DNA of 64,000 nucleotides, taken from NCBI GenBank assembly GCA_021203305.1, contig JAJQBK010000019.1, positions 1-64,000 of the forward strand, in the 5' to 3' direction. A model generated the notes under the pieces. The model saw only the letters and a program-made list of their open reading frames with translations, was not told the origin of the DNA and did no database searches. The position numbers were made by a program, and so were the translations under genes. Below are positions 7,001-16,793 of the stretch, piece after piece; the first letter of the stretch is position 1; each line of letters starts with the position of its first letter. This DNA is from Lachnospiraceae bacterium. Its GTDB lineage: Bacteria; Bacillota; Clostridia; Lachnospirales; Lachnospiraceae.

Positions 7001-7982
7001 CGGAACGCCTCGTCTCCGGATTCAATGTGCTTTCAAAGACTGCGCCAAAAATCGTCGGACTGATTTCAGACCAGTTAAATCCGCTGCTGGCCTTTTCCAG
7101 AAGCAAATCCCTGATCTCATCTGTAAAGGACGGAATCTCTATATTTTCATTGGAAAACAGGCCGCCGTTCACATATGGGAACGCAGCCAATTGCGGGTTG
7201 TCATCTGCAAGATAAGGATCACGTTTCTCCGGCGGAGTATCCAAAATCTGAAACAGTTCAATTAACGCTTTCCGCATTTTTCTGGTCTCAAAAGCCGCCA
7301 TATAATCACGGAACATACCATAATGGCCAAAGATACCAGCATTTTCGGAGTACAGACAGAAAACCAGCCGGACACACAGGACATTCAGGCTGTGAAGTAT
7401 ATGCTGGCTCGTAGGATCATCATATTGTTTTGCAAAAGCGTCATATAAAAGGCCGACAATTTCTCCTGCCGTGATAGAGACTTCCATCTCCCGCTTTAAA
7501 TGATCATTCCCTGTATCCACCAGAAACTGCAGCCGGTAGTATTCCTGCGGAAGATTTTCCAATAGAATGATTTCCGGATCACCACCAGGCTTGTCCATAT
7601 CGTACACCCGGAATTCTGCAAAATTACACGTAACAACCCAACGCGGGTGCTGGCTTACCGGATGTTCCACGATATACCGCTTTGCCTGCTGGAATGGCGT
7701 CAGAAGTGTTCCGTCCGACTGCTTAATCGGCTTATTCAGATCCTTCCCCAGTCCCTTTTGCTCAATCATGACCTTTGTGGCCGGGATCATCCCATCAATA
7801 AAGCTGGTGTGGTCTAAGTGTACCTGATCCTCAAAGATAATAAAGTTATCCACCTCTTCCACACCATAGACATCACGCAATAAAGAAAGCCAAAATTTCT
7901 GGCTCTCCCCCTTTTCGTATCCCTTGCCCTTCCATCGCTCCGCAAATTTCTTTGCTGCTGCTTTCTGCTCTGTATCGGTCAT
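6990..7982 (-). pseudogene. 5' fragment of an MmeI-like type IIL restriction-methyltransferase
   Basis: 330 codons from ATG 7982 (AGAGG ten bases upstream). The N-terminus carries the MmeI-family nuclease motif, D63 with E74-Q-K76 in IDGMIPATKVMIEQKG, followed by VTCNFAEFRVYD and the helical spacer ending TLNPETRRSGGI. Intact relatives continue SGG-HYTS into the SAM-binding domain; here the frame hits TAG at 6990, exactly where prophage sequence begins. The SAM and NPPY motifs are lost, while the 3' end survives at 2315-3133. The gene was probably about 900 codons. It should have no methylation activity. Confidence 0.8.
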
Positions 7983-8013
7983 GACTGATTTCCTCTTTAT
8001 GTAGAATTTAAAT

Positions 8014-8044
8014 AATAGTATCACAGTTTCCATTGATTCAGCAA
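8014..8044 (-). promoter_or_regulatory. Possible promoter of the methyltransferase 5' fragment
   Basis: On the minus strand TTGCTG and TACTAT are about 18 bases apart, about 35-60 bases upstream of the ATG at 7982. Moderate match only; coordinates approximate. Confidence 0.4.
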
Positions 8045-8199
8045 CGCAAAATGGCCGACTTTCGCACGAAAAAATGCCCCAGCATCCCGCCAAGGCACAA
8101 AAATGATTCACTTTTTAGTTGTCACACCTTCAATAAACGCCATCAGAAAATTCTTCAATAATGTTCCCACCAAGATGGAGGGAAGCTGCGTGAACGGCT

Positions 8200-9168
8200 T
8201 CACGCCGTAAACATCCACTCCGCGCACTCATACAGCTGCCGCGCAGTCTCCACCCCATTGATCTGCCGGCGGAAGGCCGCCGACCCCGGCAGCCCCGCGC
8301 TGTACCAGGACAGGTGCTTTCTCATCTCCCGGACAGCGGTATACTCTCCCTTGTACTGCAGCTGTAAATCAATATGCCGCCGCACAGTCTGCGCCTTCTC
8401 CTCCGCTGTGGGCCCGGGGGGCACCTGGCCTGTCTCCAGATATCCCGCGATCTGACGGAAAATCCAGGGATTTCCCTGGCAGCCCCTTCCGATCATAATC
8501 CCGTCGCAGCCGGTCTCCTGAAACATCCGCTTCGCGTCCTCTCCGCTGAGAACATCCCCGTTGCCAATGACCGGGATGGATACCCTCTCCTTGACCTGCC
8601 GGATAATATCCCAGTCAGCATGGCCGCTGTAATACTGCTCCCTGGTGCGCCCGTGGACCGCCACCGCCGCCGCGCCGCTTTCCTGAGCGATATAGGCGAT
8701 CTCCACCGCATTCACCTCGTCATCGTTAAAGCCCTTGCGGATTTTGACCGTCACCGGCTTATCAATGGCTCCCGCCATTTTTTCAATGATTTCCCCTGCC
8801 AGCCTGGGGTTTCTCATCAGGGCACTTCCCTCCCCGTTGTTGACCACCTTGGGCACCGGACAGCCCATATTGATGTCCAGAACGGCAAAGGGCAGCTCCT
8901 CAATCCGCTTTGCCATTTCCGCCATAATATCCGGGTCAGAGCCGAAAAGCTGCAGGGATACAGGCCTCTCATCCGGATGGATTTCCAGAAGCTGCCGGGT
9001 ATTTTTATTTTTGTAAAATAAGGCCTTGGCGCTGATCATTTCCATGCAGACCAGCGCCGCCCCCTGCTCTCTGCAGAGCAAACGAAAAGGCAGGTCTGTG
9101 ACGCCTGCCATGGGGGCCAGAATAATACTGTTTTCCAGGGTTACATTCCCGATTTTTAACTGTTTCAT
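8200..9168 (-). CDS. dusB: tRNA-dihydrouridine synthase
   Basis: A 322-residue FMN enzyme that reduces uridines in the tRNA D-loop region. The TIM-barrel N-terminus reads ILAPMAGVTDLPFR; the catalytic cysteine is C103 in DINMGCPVPKVV; the FMN phosphate is held by the motif VIGNGDV and the GRG in IMIGRGCQGNPW. The C-terminus has the helical tRNA-binding domain with HLSWYSAGLPGS. I choose ATG 9168; an in-frame TTG three codons upstream is possible. It heads a minus-strand series after the accessory region. Paralogues within the Dus family are hard to tell apart, but DusB is the usual form in Firmicutes. Confidence 0.92.
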   Translation of the reverse strand: MKQLKIGNVTLENSIILAPMAGVTDLPFRLLCREQGAALVCMEMISAKALFYKNKNTRQLLEIHPDERPVSLQLFGSDPDIMAEMAKRIEELPFAVLDINMGCPVPKVVNNGEGSALMRNPRLAGEIIEKMAGAIDKPVTVKIRKGFNDDEVNAVEIAYIAQESGAAAVAVHGRTREQYYSGHADWDIIRQVKERVSIPVIGNGDVLSGEDAKRMFQETGCDGIMIGRGCQGNPWIFRQIAGYLETGQVPPGPTAEEKAQTVRRHIDLQLQYKGEYTAVREMRKHLSWYSAGLPGSAAFRRQINGVETARQLYECAEWMFTA

Positions 9169-9200
9169 ACTTTTCAAAAACCCGCCGCCGAATGCCTCCG

Positions 9201-9545
9201 TCAGTCCTCATTCTCCAGATCGAAGCTTTCATGGAGGATAAAGACCCGGTAATACAACTCCAGCGTCTCAATCATTTCCTGCCTTGTCTGGCGAATCTTG
9301 CCAATCAGAAGCCCGCTGCCGATCTCATCATAATAAATGTCGTCCTCCTCCGCAGTCGTCTCCAGAGACAGGGAGCCGTCCGGCTCATACACAAAGGTAA
9401 AAATTCCTCCAACCTCCTCGGTAAACAGCACACAGATGATATGCAGTTCATCCTGGATCGATTGGGGAATCTGCTTGAATTTTTCATTAAAATAATATTT
9501 TTGCTCATAAGCGTTGGCGCCGCAGAGCACAATTCTTTCTTCCAT
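9201..9545 (-). CDS. DUF6145 family protein
   Basis: 114 residues beginning MEERIVLCGANAYEQKYYFN, acidic, with a beta-rich middle (GGIFTFVYEPDGSLSLET) and a C-terminal helix (IRQTRQEMIETLELYYRVFI). This is a conserved Lachnospiraceae protein of unknown function. It lies between birA and dusB on the same strand with short gaps, and it is likely co-transcribed with dusB. Confidence 0.75.
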   Translation of the reverse strand: MEERIVLCGANAYEQKYYFNEKFKQIPQSIQDELHIICVLFTEEVGGIFTFVYEPDGSLSLETTAEEDDIYYDEIGSGLLIGKIRQTRQEMIETLELYYRVFILHESFDLENED

Positions 9546-9593
9546 TCAAAATCATCTCCATTCAAGGAAGCTCAATGCAGGCAATCATAATCA

Positions 9594-9634
9594 GTGTGAT
9601 ACACAGATTTCCGGTCCCTTGTATCACACATACC
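9594..9634. other. Inverted repeat at the birA 3' end
   Basis: GTGTGATACA pairs with TGTATCACAC across the birA stop codon. No T run follows, so it may be a transcript-stabilising hairpin rather than a terminator. Confidence 0.35.
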
Positions 9635-10604
9635 CATAAACTCCCCGGACGCTGACCTCCCCTGCAAAAATGCTCTCCCGGCTGCCGTCCTCCTTTGTCA
9701 CCTGGAGCCGCCCCTTTTCATCGATGCCTCTGGAAACAGCGGTATATTCTCCCTTCGGATCCAGAATCCGGACCTCCTGCCCCAGGCTGACAAGACGGGA
9801 GTTATAGTCCTTCCGCAAGGCTCCAAGGTCCAGCGTCCTCTCAAATTCATCGTAAAGCGCCTCAAACCTGGCCCAGACCTCCGTGATCAGCTCCGTGCGG
9901 TTGAGAAAGCTTCCCGTCTCCAGATCGATGGAGGTTGCGTAAGCAAGCGCTTCCTCCGAAAAATTTTTCTGGTGGGCGTTGATCCCAACGCCGATCACAA
10001 TGTGATGGATCAGATCAGGCTCCGCCCGCAGCTCCGTCAGGATACCGCACACCTTTTTGCCGCTGGTCACGATATCGTTGGGCCATTTGATTCCCACTGG
10101 CAGCTTTGTCACATTCTCAATGGCCTCCGCCACCGCCAGCGCCATCACCAGCGTCACCATGGACGCCTTCTCCGGCACAAAATCCGGCTTCAGAAGAAGG
10201 GAAAAATAAATATTTCCCTCAGGCTCGCTGACCCAGCTTCGCCCTCTTCTGCCCCGGCCCGCGGTCTGCTCGTCCGCCACAATCACCGCTCCATGGGGAA
10301 GTTCCCCCGCCATGGCCGCCGCGTCCAGATTGGTAGAACCGGTAGTCTTTTTGTAAATCACCTTACAGCCCGCCCATTTGCCGCGCACAGCCCGCTGCAG
10401 CTCCTCCTCCTGAAAAATATCCGTATCCTGAATGAGCCTGTATCCCCTGTTTGGTGCAGCTTCAATATGGTAGCCCTCGCTCTTGAGCTGATTCATCACC
10501 TTCCAGACGGCAGTGCGGCTGACCTGAAAATAATCGCACAGCATTTGCCCGGACAGATAATCCGGGCACGCCTTTAACATTGCTAAAATTTCCTGTTTCA
10601 TCAT
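9624..10604 (-). CDS. birA: Biotin operon repressor / biotin-[acetyl-CoA carboxylase] ligase
   Basis: Bifunctional BirA of about 326 residues. The N-terminal winged helix (LSGQMLCDYFQVSRTAVWKV, residues 17-36) binds DNA. The catalytic domain has the biotinyl-AMP loop GRGRRGRSW (116-124) and GIKWPNDIV with the active Lys (about 173); a C-terminal SH3-like domain follows. It activates biotin and attaches it to carboxylases. The start is ambiguous: ATG 10604 or 10601; an upstream TTG (10652) adds 16 basic residues. It follows argF on the minus strand. Confidence 0.9.
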   Translation of the reverse strand: MMKQEILAMLKACPDYLSGQMLCDYFQVSRTAVWKVMNQLKSEGYHIEAAPNRGYRLIQDTDIFQEEELQRAVRGKWAGCKVIYKKTTGSTNLDAAAMAGELPHGAVIVADEQTAGRGRRGRSWVSEPEGNIYFSLLLKPDFVPEKASMVTLVMALAVAEAIENVTKLPVGIKWPNDIVTSGKKVCGILTELRAEPDLIHHIVIGVGINAHQKNFSEEALAYATSIDLETGSFLNRTELITEVWARFEALYDEFERTLDLGALRKDYNSRLVSLGQEVRILDPKGEYTAVSRGIDEKGRLQVTKEDGSRESIFAGEVSVRGVYGYV

Positions 10605-10679
10605 GGATTGCTTTCTGTAGACCTCCGCCCGCAGTTTTTTCCCGGCCTTCAAATCATACCGGCGTATCTGCCCGCCGCG

Positions 10680-11675
10680 TCACAGCTCCTTCCCCAGAGT
10701 CGCCGCCATCACCGCCTTGATGGTATGCATCCGGTTTTCCGCCTCCGGAAAGACTCTGGACTGTGCGGATTCAAACACCTCATCGGTGACCTCCATCTCT
10801 GTCAGGGAGAACTTCGCGCCAACCTGAGCTCCTATGGTGGTCTTTAAATCATGGAACGCGGGCAGACAGTGCATGAAAATCGCCCCTTCTCCGGCCATCT
10901 CCATGGCTTTTCGATTGACCTGATAGGGGGAAAGGACGGCGATTCTCTCCGCCCAGACCTCGTCCGGCTCTCCCATGGAAACCCACACGTCCGTGTAAAC
11001 CACATCCGCGCCGGAAACGCCCTCCTCCACTTTGTCCGTCAGCGTCACACTGCCGCCAGTCTCATCAGCAATCTCACGGCAGATTTTCACCAGCTCCTGT
11101 GCTGGAAAATATCTGCTGTCGGTACAGGCAGTAAAATGCATCCCCATCTTCGCGCAGGCCACCATCAGGGAATTTCCCATGTTATAGCGGGCGTCGCCCA
11201 TATAGCAAAGACGAATTCCCTCCAGGTGTCCGAATTCCTCCCGGATCGTCAGCAAATCCGCCAGCATCTGGGTGGGATGAAATTCGTTGGTCAGCCCGTT
11301 CCATACCGGCACACCGGCATATCTTGCCAGCTCCTCTACAATCTCCTGTCCAAAGCCTCGGTACTCAATGCCCTCATACATGCTGCCCAGCACCCGGGCG
11401 GTGTCCGCGATGCTCTCCTTCTTGCCGATCTGGGAGCCGACGGGGTCCAGATAGGTGGTTCCCATACCAAGGTCATGAGCTGCCACCTCAAAAGAGCAGC
11501 GAGTTCTGGTGCTGGTTTTCTCAAAAATCAGCGCCACATTTTTGCCCTTAAATTCATCCACCGGAACGCCCTTTTTCTTTTTGTCCTTATAGTCCGCCGC
11601 CAGATCCAGCAGGAAAGTAATCTCCTCCGGCGTAAAATCCAGTAATTTTAAAAAGCTTCTTCCTTTTAAGTTCAT
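10680..11675 (-). CDS. argF: Ornithine carbamoyltransferase
   Basis: 331 residues. It makes citrulline from ornithine and carbamoyl phosphate in arginine synthesis, or runs the reverse reaction in arginine breakdown. It has the carbamoyl-phosphate motif STRTR (55-59), the FHPTQ motif, and HCLP near residue 270, whose Cys binds ornithine. No other arg genes are adjacent, so anabolic versus catabolic use cannot be decided from the window. The ATG at 11675 begins [14 protein letters not shown], the usual start of the family. Confidence 0.95.
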   Translation of the reverse strand: MNLKGRSFLKLLDFTPEEITFLLDLAADYKDKKKKGVPVDEFKGKNVALIFEKTSTRTRCSFEVAAHDLGMGTTYLDPVGSQIGKKESIADTARVLGSMYEGIEYRGFGQEIVEELARYAGVPVWNGLTNEFHPTQMLADLLTIREEFGHLEGIRLCYMGDARYNMGNSLMVACAKMGMHFTACTDSRYFPAQELVKICREIADETGGSVTLTDKVEEGVSGADVVYTDVWVSMGEPDEVWAERIAVLSPYQVNRKAMEMAGEGAIFMHCLPAFHDLKTTIGAQVGAKFSLTEMEVTDEVFESAQSRVFPEAENRMHTIKAVMAATLGKEL

Positions 11676-11782
11676 GTCTGTTGTCTCTTTCCCGTTTCCG
11701 TCAATATCTCTTCTTTCCTGTCAGAGAACCCCTTCCGGTCCCCTTTGCAAATGGATTTGTCATTCACGATATCAACAGCTGA

Positions 11783-12700
11783 TTATTCCTTCACAATCTC
11801 CTTCACACTGCTGGCCAACCCGGCAAGCCCCTGAATCTCCGATGGAATAATGATCTTGGTGGCCTGCCCGTCCGCGGCCTTCTCAAAGGCCTCCAGGCTC
11901 TTCAAACGAAGCACCGCCTCATCCGCGGCGGCCTCCTTCAGCATCCGTAGTCCATCCGCCTTGGCCTGCTGCACCTTCACAATGGCCTCCGCCTGGCCCT
12001 CGGCCTCACGGATACGCTTCTCCTTCTCCGCTTCCGCCCTGAGGATCGCCGCCTCCTTCTCCGCCTCCGCGTTCAGGATGGCGGACATCTTCTGCCCTTC
12101 CGCCTGCAGCACTGCCGCCTTCTTTTCGCCCTCGGCCCTGGTAACCGCCTCACGGCGCTCACGCTCCGCCTTCATCTGCCGCTCCATGGCGTTCTGAATT
12201 TCCGTGGGAGGAATGATATTTTTCAGCTCCACCCGGTTGACCTTGATCCCCCAGGGGTCGGTAGCCACATCCAGGGAGGAACGCATCTTGGTATTGATGG
12301 TCTCGCGGCTGGTCAGAGTCTGGTCAAGCTCCATCTCGCCGATAATATTTCTCAGTGTGGTGGCCGTCAGATTCTCTATGGCCATCAGCGGGTTCTCCAC
12401 GCCGTAAGTGTACAGCTTCGGGTCGGTAATCTGGAAAAATACCACCGTATCAATCCGCATGGTCACGTTATCCTTGGTGATCACAGGCTGCGGCGCGAAA
12501 TCCACCACCTGCTCCTTTAAGGTCACCTTCTTGGCCACCCGGTCAAGGATCGGCATTTTGAACTTTAATCCCGCGCCCCAGGTGCCCTGATAGGTGCCCA
12601 GCCGCTCCACCACATAGGCCTGCGCCTGGGGTACAATCCGGATACAGCTGGCCAGAATGGCAAGAATGATAACCAGTAAAATAATAATTAAAATGAACAT
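11783..12700 (-). CDS. SPFH/band 7 (stomatin-like, QmcA-type) membrane protein
   Basis: 305 residues: an N-terminal membrane anchor (FILIIILLVIILAILAS), the SPFH domain with VVERLGTYQGTWGAGLKFKMP, then an alanine/glutamate-rich coiled coil (about 170-265) and a conserved tail (TKIIIPSEIQGLAG). SPFH proteins form rings or microdomains in membranes and often partner with NfeD proteins. The NfeD gene lies directly upstream, which supports this pairing. The start at 12700 has GAAGGAG eight bases ahead; the longer reading to 12748 is not needed. Confidence 0.88.
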   Translation of the reverse strand: MFILIIILLVIILAILASCIRIVPQAQAYVVERLGTYQGTWGAGLKFKMPILDRVAKKVTLKEQVVDFAPQPVITKDNVTMRIDTVVFFQITDPKLYTYGVENPLMAIENLTATTLRNIIGEMELDQTLTSRETINTKMRSSLDVATDPWGIKVNRVELKNIIPPTEIQNAMERQMKAERERREAVTRAEGEKKAAVLQAEGQKMSAILNAEAEKEAAILRAEAEKEKRIREAEGQAEAIVKVQQAKADGLRMLKEAAADEAVLRLKSLEAFEKAADGQATKIIIPSEIQGLAGLASSVKEIVKE

Positions 12701-12833
12701 ATGAAGCTCCTTCTCATAATAAACTCCGCGCCCAGATCCGCCCGTCAAAGACAGATTTCAGCTCCGCCAACAGTTCCTTTTTCCAGGTCAGCCATTACCG
12801 CCTGGCATTTCCCACAATCAGCCGGACGCCCTG

Positions 12834-13286
12834 TTACTCTTTTTCCACGATTAATTTGACTCCGCTGACGCTTCTCACAACCACAACCGCGCCTTCCTCA
12901 ATCTCTTCCTCTGTCAGCCCCCTGGCAGTCCACTCCATGCCGTTTAACACCGCCTGCCCCTGAGACTTAACATTGCTGATCCTCCGGGTCACAATGGCCT
13001 TCTGCCCGACCAGGGCGTCCACGTTGGTCCGGGCCCGGTCCTTGTTGAAATGCTCCAGAGCCACATTTCGCACCAGTCCCATGACCAGCAGCGAAATCAC
13101 CACAAAAACGCCAAACTGTAGCGCAAACGGACTTTCCACGGCGGCCAACGCCATGGCAACCAGCGCCCCAAAGGCAAACCAGATAGTCGTCAGCCCCAGC
13201 GTGAGCAGCTCAAACACCAGCAGCGCCACCACCATGATCAGCCAGAAGAACACGGAATTGTCCGCGATCCACTGAAAAATTTCCAT
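12834..13286 (-). CDS. NfeD family membrane protein
   Basis: 150 residues: hydrophobic helices to about residue 70 (FFWLIMVVALLVFELLTLGL), then the C-terminal OB-fold domain (LVGQKAIVTRRISNVKSQGQ, VVVRSVSGVKLIVEKE). This is the short NfeD type without the ClpP-like protease. It precedes the stomatin-like gene on the same strand, the classic pair. AGGAGGGCG lies just upstream of the ATG. Confidence 0.9.
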   Translation of the reverse strand: MEIFQWIADNSVFFWLIMVVALLVFELLTLGLTTIWFAFGALVAMALAAVESPFALQFGVFVVISLLVMGLVRNVALEHFNKDRARTNVDALVGQKAIVTRRISNVKSQGQAVLNGMEWTARGLTEEEIEEGAVVVVRSVSGVKLIVEKE

Positions 13287-13475
13287 GACGCCCTCCTTTC
13301 CTCACTGACATAACGTCATATACTCTGAATAATACAGCTTTTCCCGGTTAAGCTGAAATGATTGTACCATAGGCACACTTTTTTTTCAATTACAGTTTAT
13401 GTACAATATTCATGAAAAACTCCGTGAAAGCCAATGTCAGTTTTATTTTCCCGTCCGCGGATGTTTTATCAACTT

Positions 13476-13521
13476 AAAAAAGGCAGACTGCGGCTTCTCT
13501 TATGCCGCAGCCTGCCTTTTT
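13476..13521. terminator. Bidirectional intrinsic terminator
   Basis: AAAAAGGCAG-CTGCGGC pairs with GCCGCAG-CTGCCTTTTT, with A and T runs on both sides. It ends the SleB-like gene on the minus strand. Confidence 0.8.
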
Positions 13522-13590
13522 CAGCACAGCTTCTGTATTTTCAGTTTTTCCTTTTTACAGCTCCTCTTACGCGTTTTCCGGGATCATTTC

Positions 13591-14709
13591 TCAATAAAAC
13601 ACATGGTTCCCGATCACAACTCCCTCGATGGTGCCGTTATTGGCGCGGAACCGGACAGCGCTGCCCACGTTGGTGTAGCCCGCCAGCGCTTCTTCCGCCG
13701 CGTCATAGCAGCTTTGCGGAATATTGCCGCTCACCATCACCTGGTCCAGACGCCCGCTCTTGGCCGGTGTAAACTGGCCGGATGCGTAAATCACGCCCTG
13801 CAGGGTATTGGGGTAGCCGCTGCTTCTCACACGGTTGCACACCACCGCGCCTACCGCCAGCTTTCCTTCATAGCTCTCGCCGCCGGCTTCACAGTAAATC
13901 AAAGCCGCCAGAAGCAGACGCTCATAATCGCTTGCCGACATAGAGCCATAATAGGTCACCAGCTTCTTCTTGTCCGCGGCCTCTTTCATCTCCCGTTCAG
14001 TGATGTCATCAAGAGTCTCGCCATTATCGACCTCGTATTCCTCCGACACATATTCCCTGAGAATGTATCCCAGGCTGCTGCCGTACTCCACAATCAACCA
14101 GTCTGAATCGACCTCGCCAACCACCGTCAGCTCCTCATTCTGTGCCGCGTAACCCAGCACCCCGGCGTCCGTGCTCGCTTCCTCCCGCACCCGAAGCGCG
14201 TTTGTCGTCACTACAGCCACAGGATAGCCCACTTTATCGGCCAGAGCCTCCGCCTCATCCCCGAATAATAAATACTCATCCTTGGCCCAGCCGGTCAGAT
14301 TGCCGCTCTCAAGCTTCGTCCAGCCGTCCCTTCTCTCCAGGACAATGCCTCCGCAGTCCTTGTACATCTTGCCCACCACCAGGGCGTCCTCCGAGGGCTC
14401 CTCCCTGACATTCAGGGTATTGCTCACATTGACCATGACCAGCTCGTAGGTACTTTCCTCCTCCACGGCCTGTGTACCCAGCACCTGGGCGCTCTCTGTT
14501 GTATAAGCCGGAGTTAAAATAGAAGCAACTCCGCTGTTCAGGCTCCCCATCCGGCTTTTGACTCCCTCGATCTCCACGGTACTCACATTCGCCGTCTGTG
14601 CCTCTGTTTTTGTGTTCATCCGAACTATCAGTGCCAGGGCCGCCATCAGTAAAAGCACTGCTGCCGCCGCAAGCATTGGTTTTCGCTTTAACACCTGTTT
14701 TTCCTCCAT
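13591..14709 (-). CDS. SleB-type cell wall hydrolase with tandem SH3 domains
   Basis: 372 residues. A signal anchor (PMLAAAAVLLLMAALALIV, about 11-29) precedes two bacterial SH3 domains (LNVREEPSEDALVVGKMY near 100 and LRVREEASTDAGVLGY near 175). The C-terminus is the hydrolase_2/SleB domain (LLLAALIYCEAGGESYEGK, LAVGAVVCNRVRS, then GQFTP). SleB enzymes are lytic transglycosylases that cut cortex or wall peptidoglycan; this domain layout is common in vegetative Lachnospiraceae proteins. The gene stands alone with a strong promoter upstream and a terminator downstream. Confidence 0.88.
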   Translation of the reverse strand: MEEKQVLKRKPMLAAAAVLLLMAALALIVRMNTKTEAQTANVSTVEIEGVKSRMGSLNSGVASILTPAYTTESAQVLGTQAVEEESTYELVMVNVSNTLNVREEPSEDALVVGKMYKDCGGIVLERRDGWTKLESGNLTGWAKDEYLLFGDEAEALADKVGYPVAVVTTNALRVREEASTDAGVLGYAAQNEELTVVGEVDSDWLIVEYGSSLGYILREYVSEEYEVDNGETLDDITEREMKEAADKKKLVTYYGSMSASDYERLLLAALIYCEAGGESYEGKLAVGAVVCNRVRSSGYPNTLQGVIYASGQFTPAKSGRLDQVMVSGNIPQSCYDAAEEALAGYTNVGSAVRFRANNGTIEGVVIGNHVFY

Positions 14710-14806
14710 AATATCACCCCTTTTTTATGACTGTTCCGTCATTGATAACGAACTTGTGAAAAATTATTACAAATTTGTTACAATTATTAAGAGTTGATTA
14801 GGTGCT

Positions 14807-14835
14807 ATATTAGCAGAGAAATATATGGTTGTCAA
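14807..14835 (-). promoter_or_regulatory. Sigma-A promoter of the SleB-like gene
   Basis: On the minus strand TTGACA (14830-14835) and TAATAT (14807-14812) are 17 bases apart. Predicted leader length is about 90 nt. Confidence 0.8.
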
Positions 14836-14922
14836 GCTTTTTTTGCAAAATTAGGGCCGTATACCCCCACAACGGCTCATTTTTCCGCCATTTTTTCGTA
14901 AAATCGAGGGTTTTGGCCCCCA

Positions 14923-16698
14923 CTACTCCTCCCAGGCGGCCTGATAAAGTTTGTAATATTCTCCTTTTTTCTGTAATAATTCCTCGTGAGTGCCCCGTTC
15001 CCGGATTCCCTGTTCATCGATGACAAAAATCTGATCCGCTTTCTTGATAGTGGAAAGTCGGTGCGCCACCACAAAGGAGGTGCGCCCCTTCAGAAGGGCG
15101 GCAATACCCCGCTGCACCATCAGTTCCGTGCGGGTGTCAATGCTGGAGGTGGCCTCATCCAGAATCAGGATGCGCGGCTCACTCAAAAGGGTGCGCGCAA
15201 AGGCGATGAGCTGGCGCTGGCCCACAGACAAACCGACTGTTCCGTCCAGCTTCGTGTCATATCCCTTTTCCATTTTCATAATAAACTCATGGGCTCCCAC
15301 TGCCTTAGCCGCGGCCACAATTTCCTCTTCTGTCGCGTCCAGCTTCCCATAGCGGATATTTTCCCGGACTGTATCCGAAAAAAGAAAGTTCTCCTGAGTC
15401 ATAATGCCCATCTGGCTGCGCAGACTTTTGACGGTCACCGCGTTGACCGGATGAGAATCGATGCGGATTTCCCCGCCGGTCACATCATAAAATCTGGCGA
15501 TTAAATTTGTGATGGTGGTCTTTCCCGCCCCCGTGGGTCCCACCAGCGCGATGGTGCTTCCCGGCGCAATATCAAAGCTTACGTCCGTCAGCACCGGCGT
15601 TCCCGGGTCGTCCGGATAAGCAAAATCCACATGGTCGAACACAACCCTGCCCTCAATGACAGGAAGCTCATAAGCTCCCTCGCTGTCCCGGATCTCCGGC
15701 TCCTGATCCATGATCTCAAAAATACGCTCCGCGCCGGCCAGATTATTGACGATCTGATTATAAAAGCTGGCCAGATTCCGGATGGGGCTCCAGAACATAC
15801 TTAAATAGGTAGAAAAAGCCAGAATGGTTCCCACCTGCGTCTCCCCCATTCCCAGCGCGCTGACCGCGATGTAATAGAGCAGGAAGCTGCCCGCCGCCCA
15901 GGTCACATCGATAACCGGGCTGACTGCGTCCATCACCAGGACGGCTCTGATCCACGCCCCGCGGTGCTCCTCCACCACCCTTCGAAAGGTCTCCCGGGAT
16001 TCCTCCTCCGCGTTAAAGCTCTGGATAATCCGGATGCCGGAAAAATTCTCATGCACGTAGGCGTTGATGTTTGAACTTTTCTGCTTCTCCTCCTGCCAGC
16101 GCCTATGGCCCACGACCATGGTCACAAACACGCCCACCGCCAGAAAAGGCAGCGTGGCGAAGGCGGCCATGGCCAGCGCCGGGCTTTTCACCAGCATAAT
16201 CGCGGACACCGTGATAATGGTAAAAAAGGATGGTATCAGGGTGGTCACGCTGCTGCTGAACACATCCTTCATAGAATCCACATCCCCGATGATTCTGGAC
16301 AGAATCTTTCCGGTGGCCCGGGAGTCAAAAAAGCACAGCCCCAGGGTCTGAATATGAGCGTACATTTCCTCCCGGATGTCCAGCACGATCCGGTTGGATA
16401 TCCGTGCCATAATGATCTTGTAAACTCTGGTGCCCGCAAACCAGATCTCATTGATGGCCGCCGCAAAGACCGCCAGCCCGATCAGTCCCCGCACATTTTT
16501 CTCCGGCACCTCCACATTCACCGCCCTCTCGATGATCAGAGGATTGACGAGCGTCACGCCGACCGTGACAAGCAGCAAAAGCAGCACGCCCGCCACCTCT
16601 TTTTTATAATCCAGAAGGCGGCTGAACATCCGAAGCAGCGTGGCGCTCTTTTTCGCGGTGCGCAGCTGCTCATTTTGTTTATAGGTATTGACTGCCAT
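14923..16698 (-). CDS. ABC exporter half-transporter, second subunit (canonical Walker B, degenerate signature)
   Basis: 591 residues: six membrane helices (about 20-300) and a C-terminal ATPase with Walker A GPTGAGKTT, Q-loop, signature LSVGQRQ instead of LSGGQ, and Walker B ILILDEATS with the catalytic Glu. With the upstream gene it forms a heterodimer in which the two ATP sites differ: this subunit supplies the working Walker B while its own signature is altered. That is the known layout of BmrCD, LmrCD and TM287/288 multidrug exporters. ATG 16698 has GAGAGG upstream. Substrate is unknown; drug or lipid efflux is likely. Confidence 0.88.
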   Translation of the reverse strand: MAVNTYKQNEQLRTAKKSATLLRMFSRLLDYKKEVAGVLLLLLVTVGVTLVNPLIIERAVNVEVPEKNVRGLIGLAVFAAAINEIWFAGTRVYKIIMARISNRIVLDIREEMYAHIQTLGLCFFDSRATGKILSRIIGDVDSMKDVFSSSVTTLIPSFFTIITVSAIMLVKSPALAMAAFATLPFLAVGVFVTMVVGHRRWQEEKQKSSNINAYVHENFSGIRIIQSFNAEEESRETFRRVVEEHRGAWIRAVLVMDAVSPVIDVTWAAGSFLLYYIAVSALGMGETQVGTILAFSTYLSMFWSPIRNLASFYNQIVNNLAGAERIFEIMDQEPEIRDSEGAYELPVIEGRVVFDHVDFAYPDDPGTPVLTDVSFDIAPGSTIALVGPTGAGKTTITNLIARFYDVTGGEIRIDSHPVNAVTVKSLRSQMGIMTQENFLFSDTVRENIRYGKLDATEEEIVAAAKAVGAHEFIMKMEKGYDTKLDGTVGLSVGQRQLIAFARTLLSEPRILILDEATSSIDTRTELMVQRGIAALLKGRTSFVVAHRLSTIKKADQIFVIDEQGIRERGTHEELLQKKGEYYKLYQAAWEE

Positions 16699-16793
16699 AT
16701 ATAATATTCCTCTCCTCCACAAAAGACAACGAACCTGTTATCATCACAGCTCTTACTTTTTTATCGTCTCTCCCGGGTTCTTTCGTCTCTTTC

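Noticed and set aside
7001-7215. C-terminal extension of the truncated phage tail protein
   Set aside because: From about 7000 the frame is antisense to the methyltransferase 5' fragment, so it is read-through, not phage protein.
13399-14106. 235-codon plus-strand frame
   Set aside because: It is antisense to the SleB-like hydrolase, which has clear domains, promoter and terminator; the plus-strand translation shows no family.
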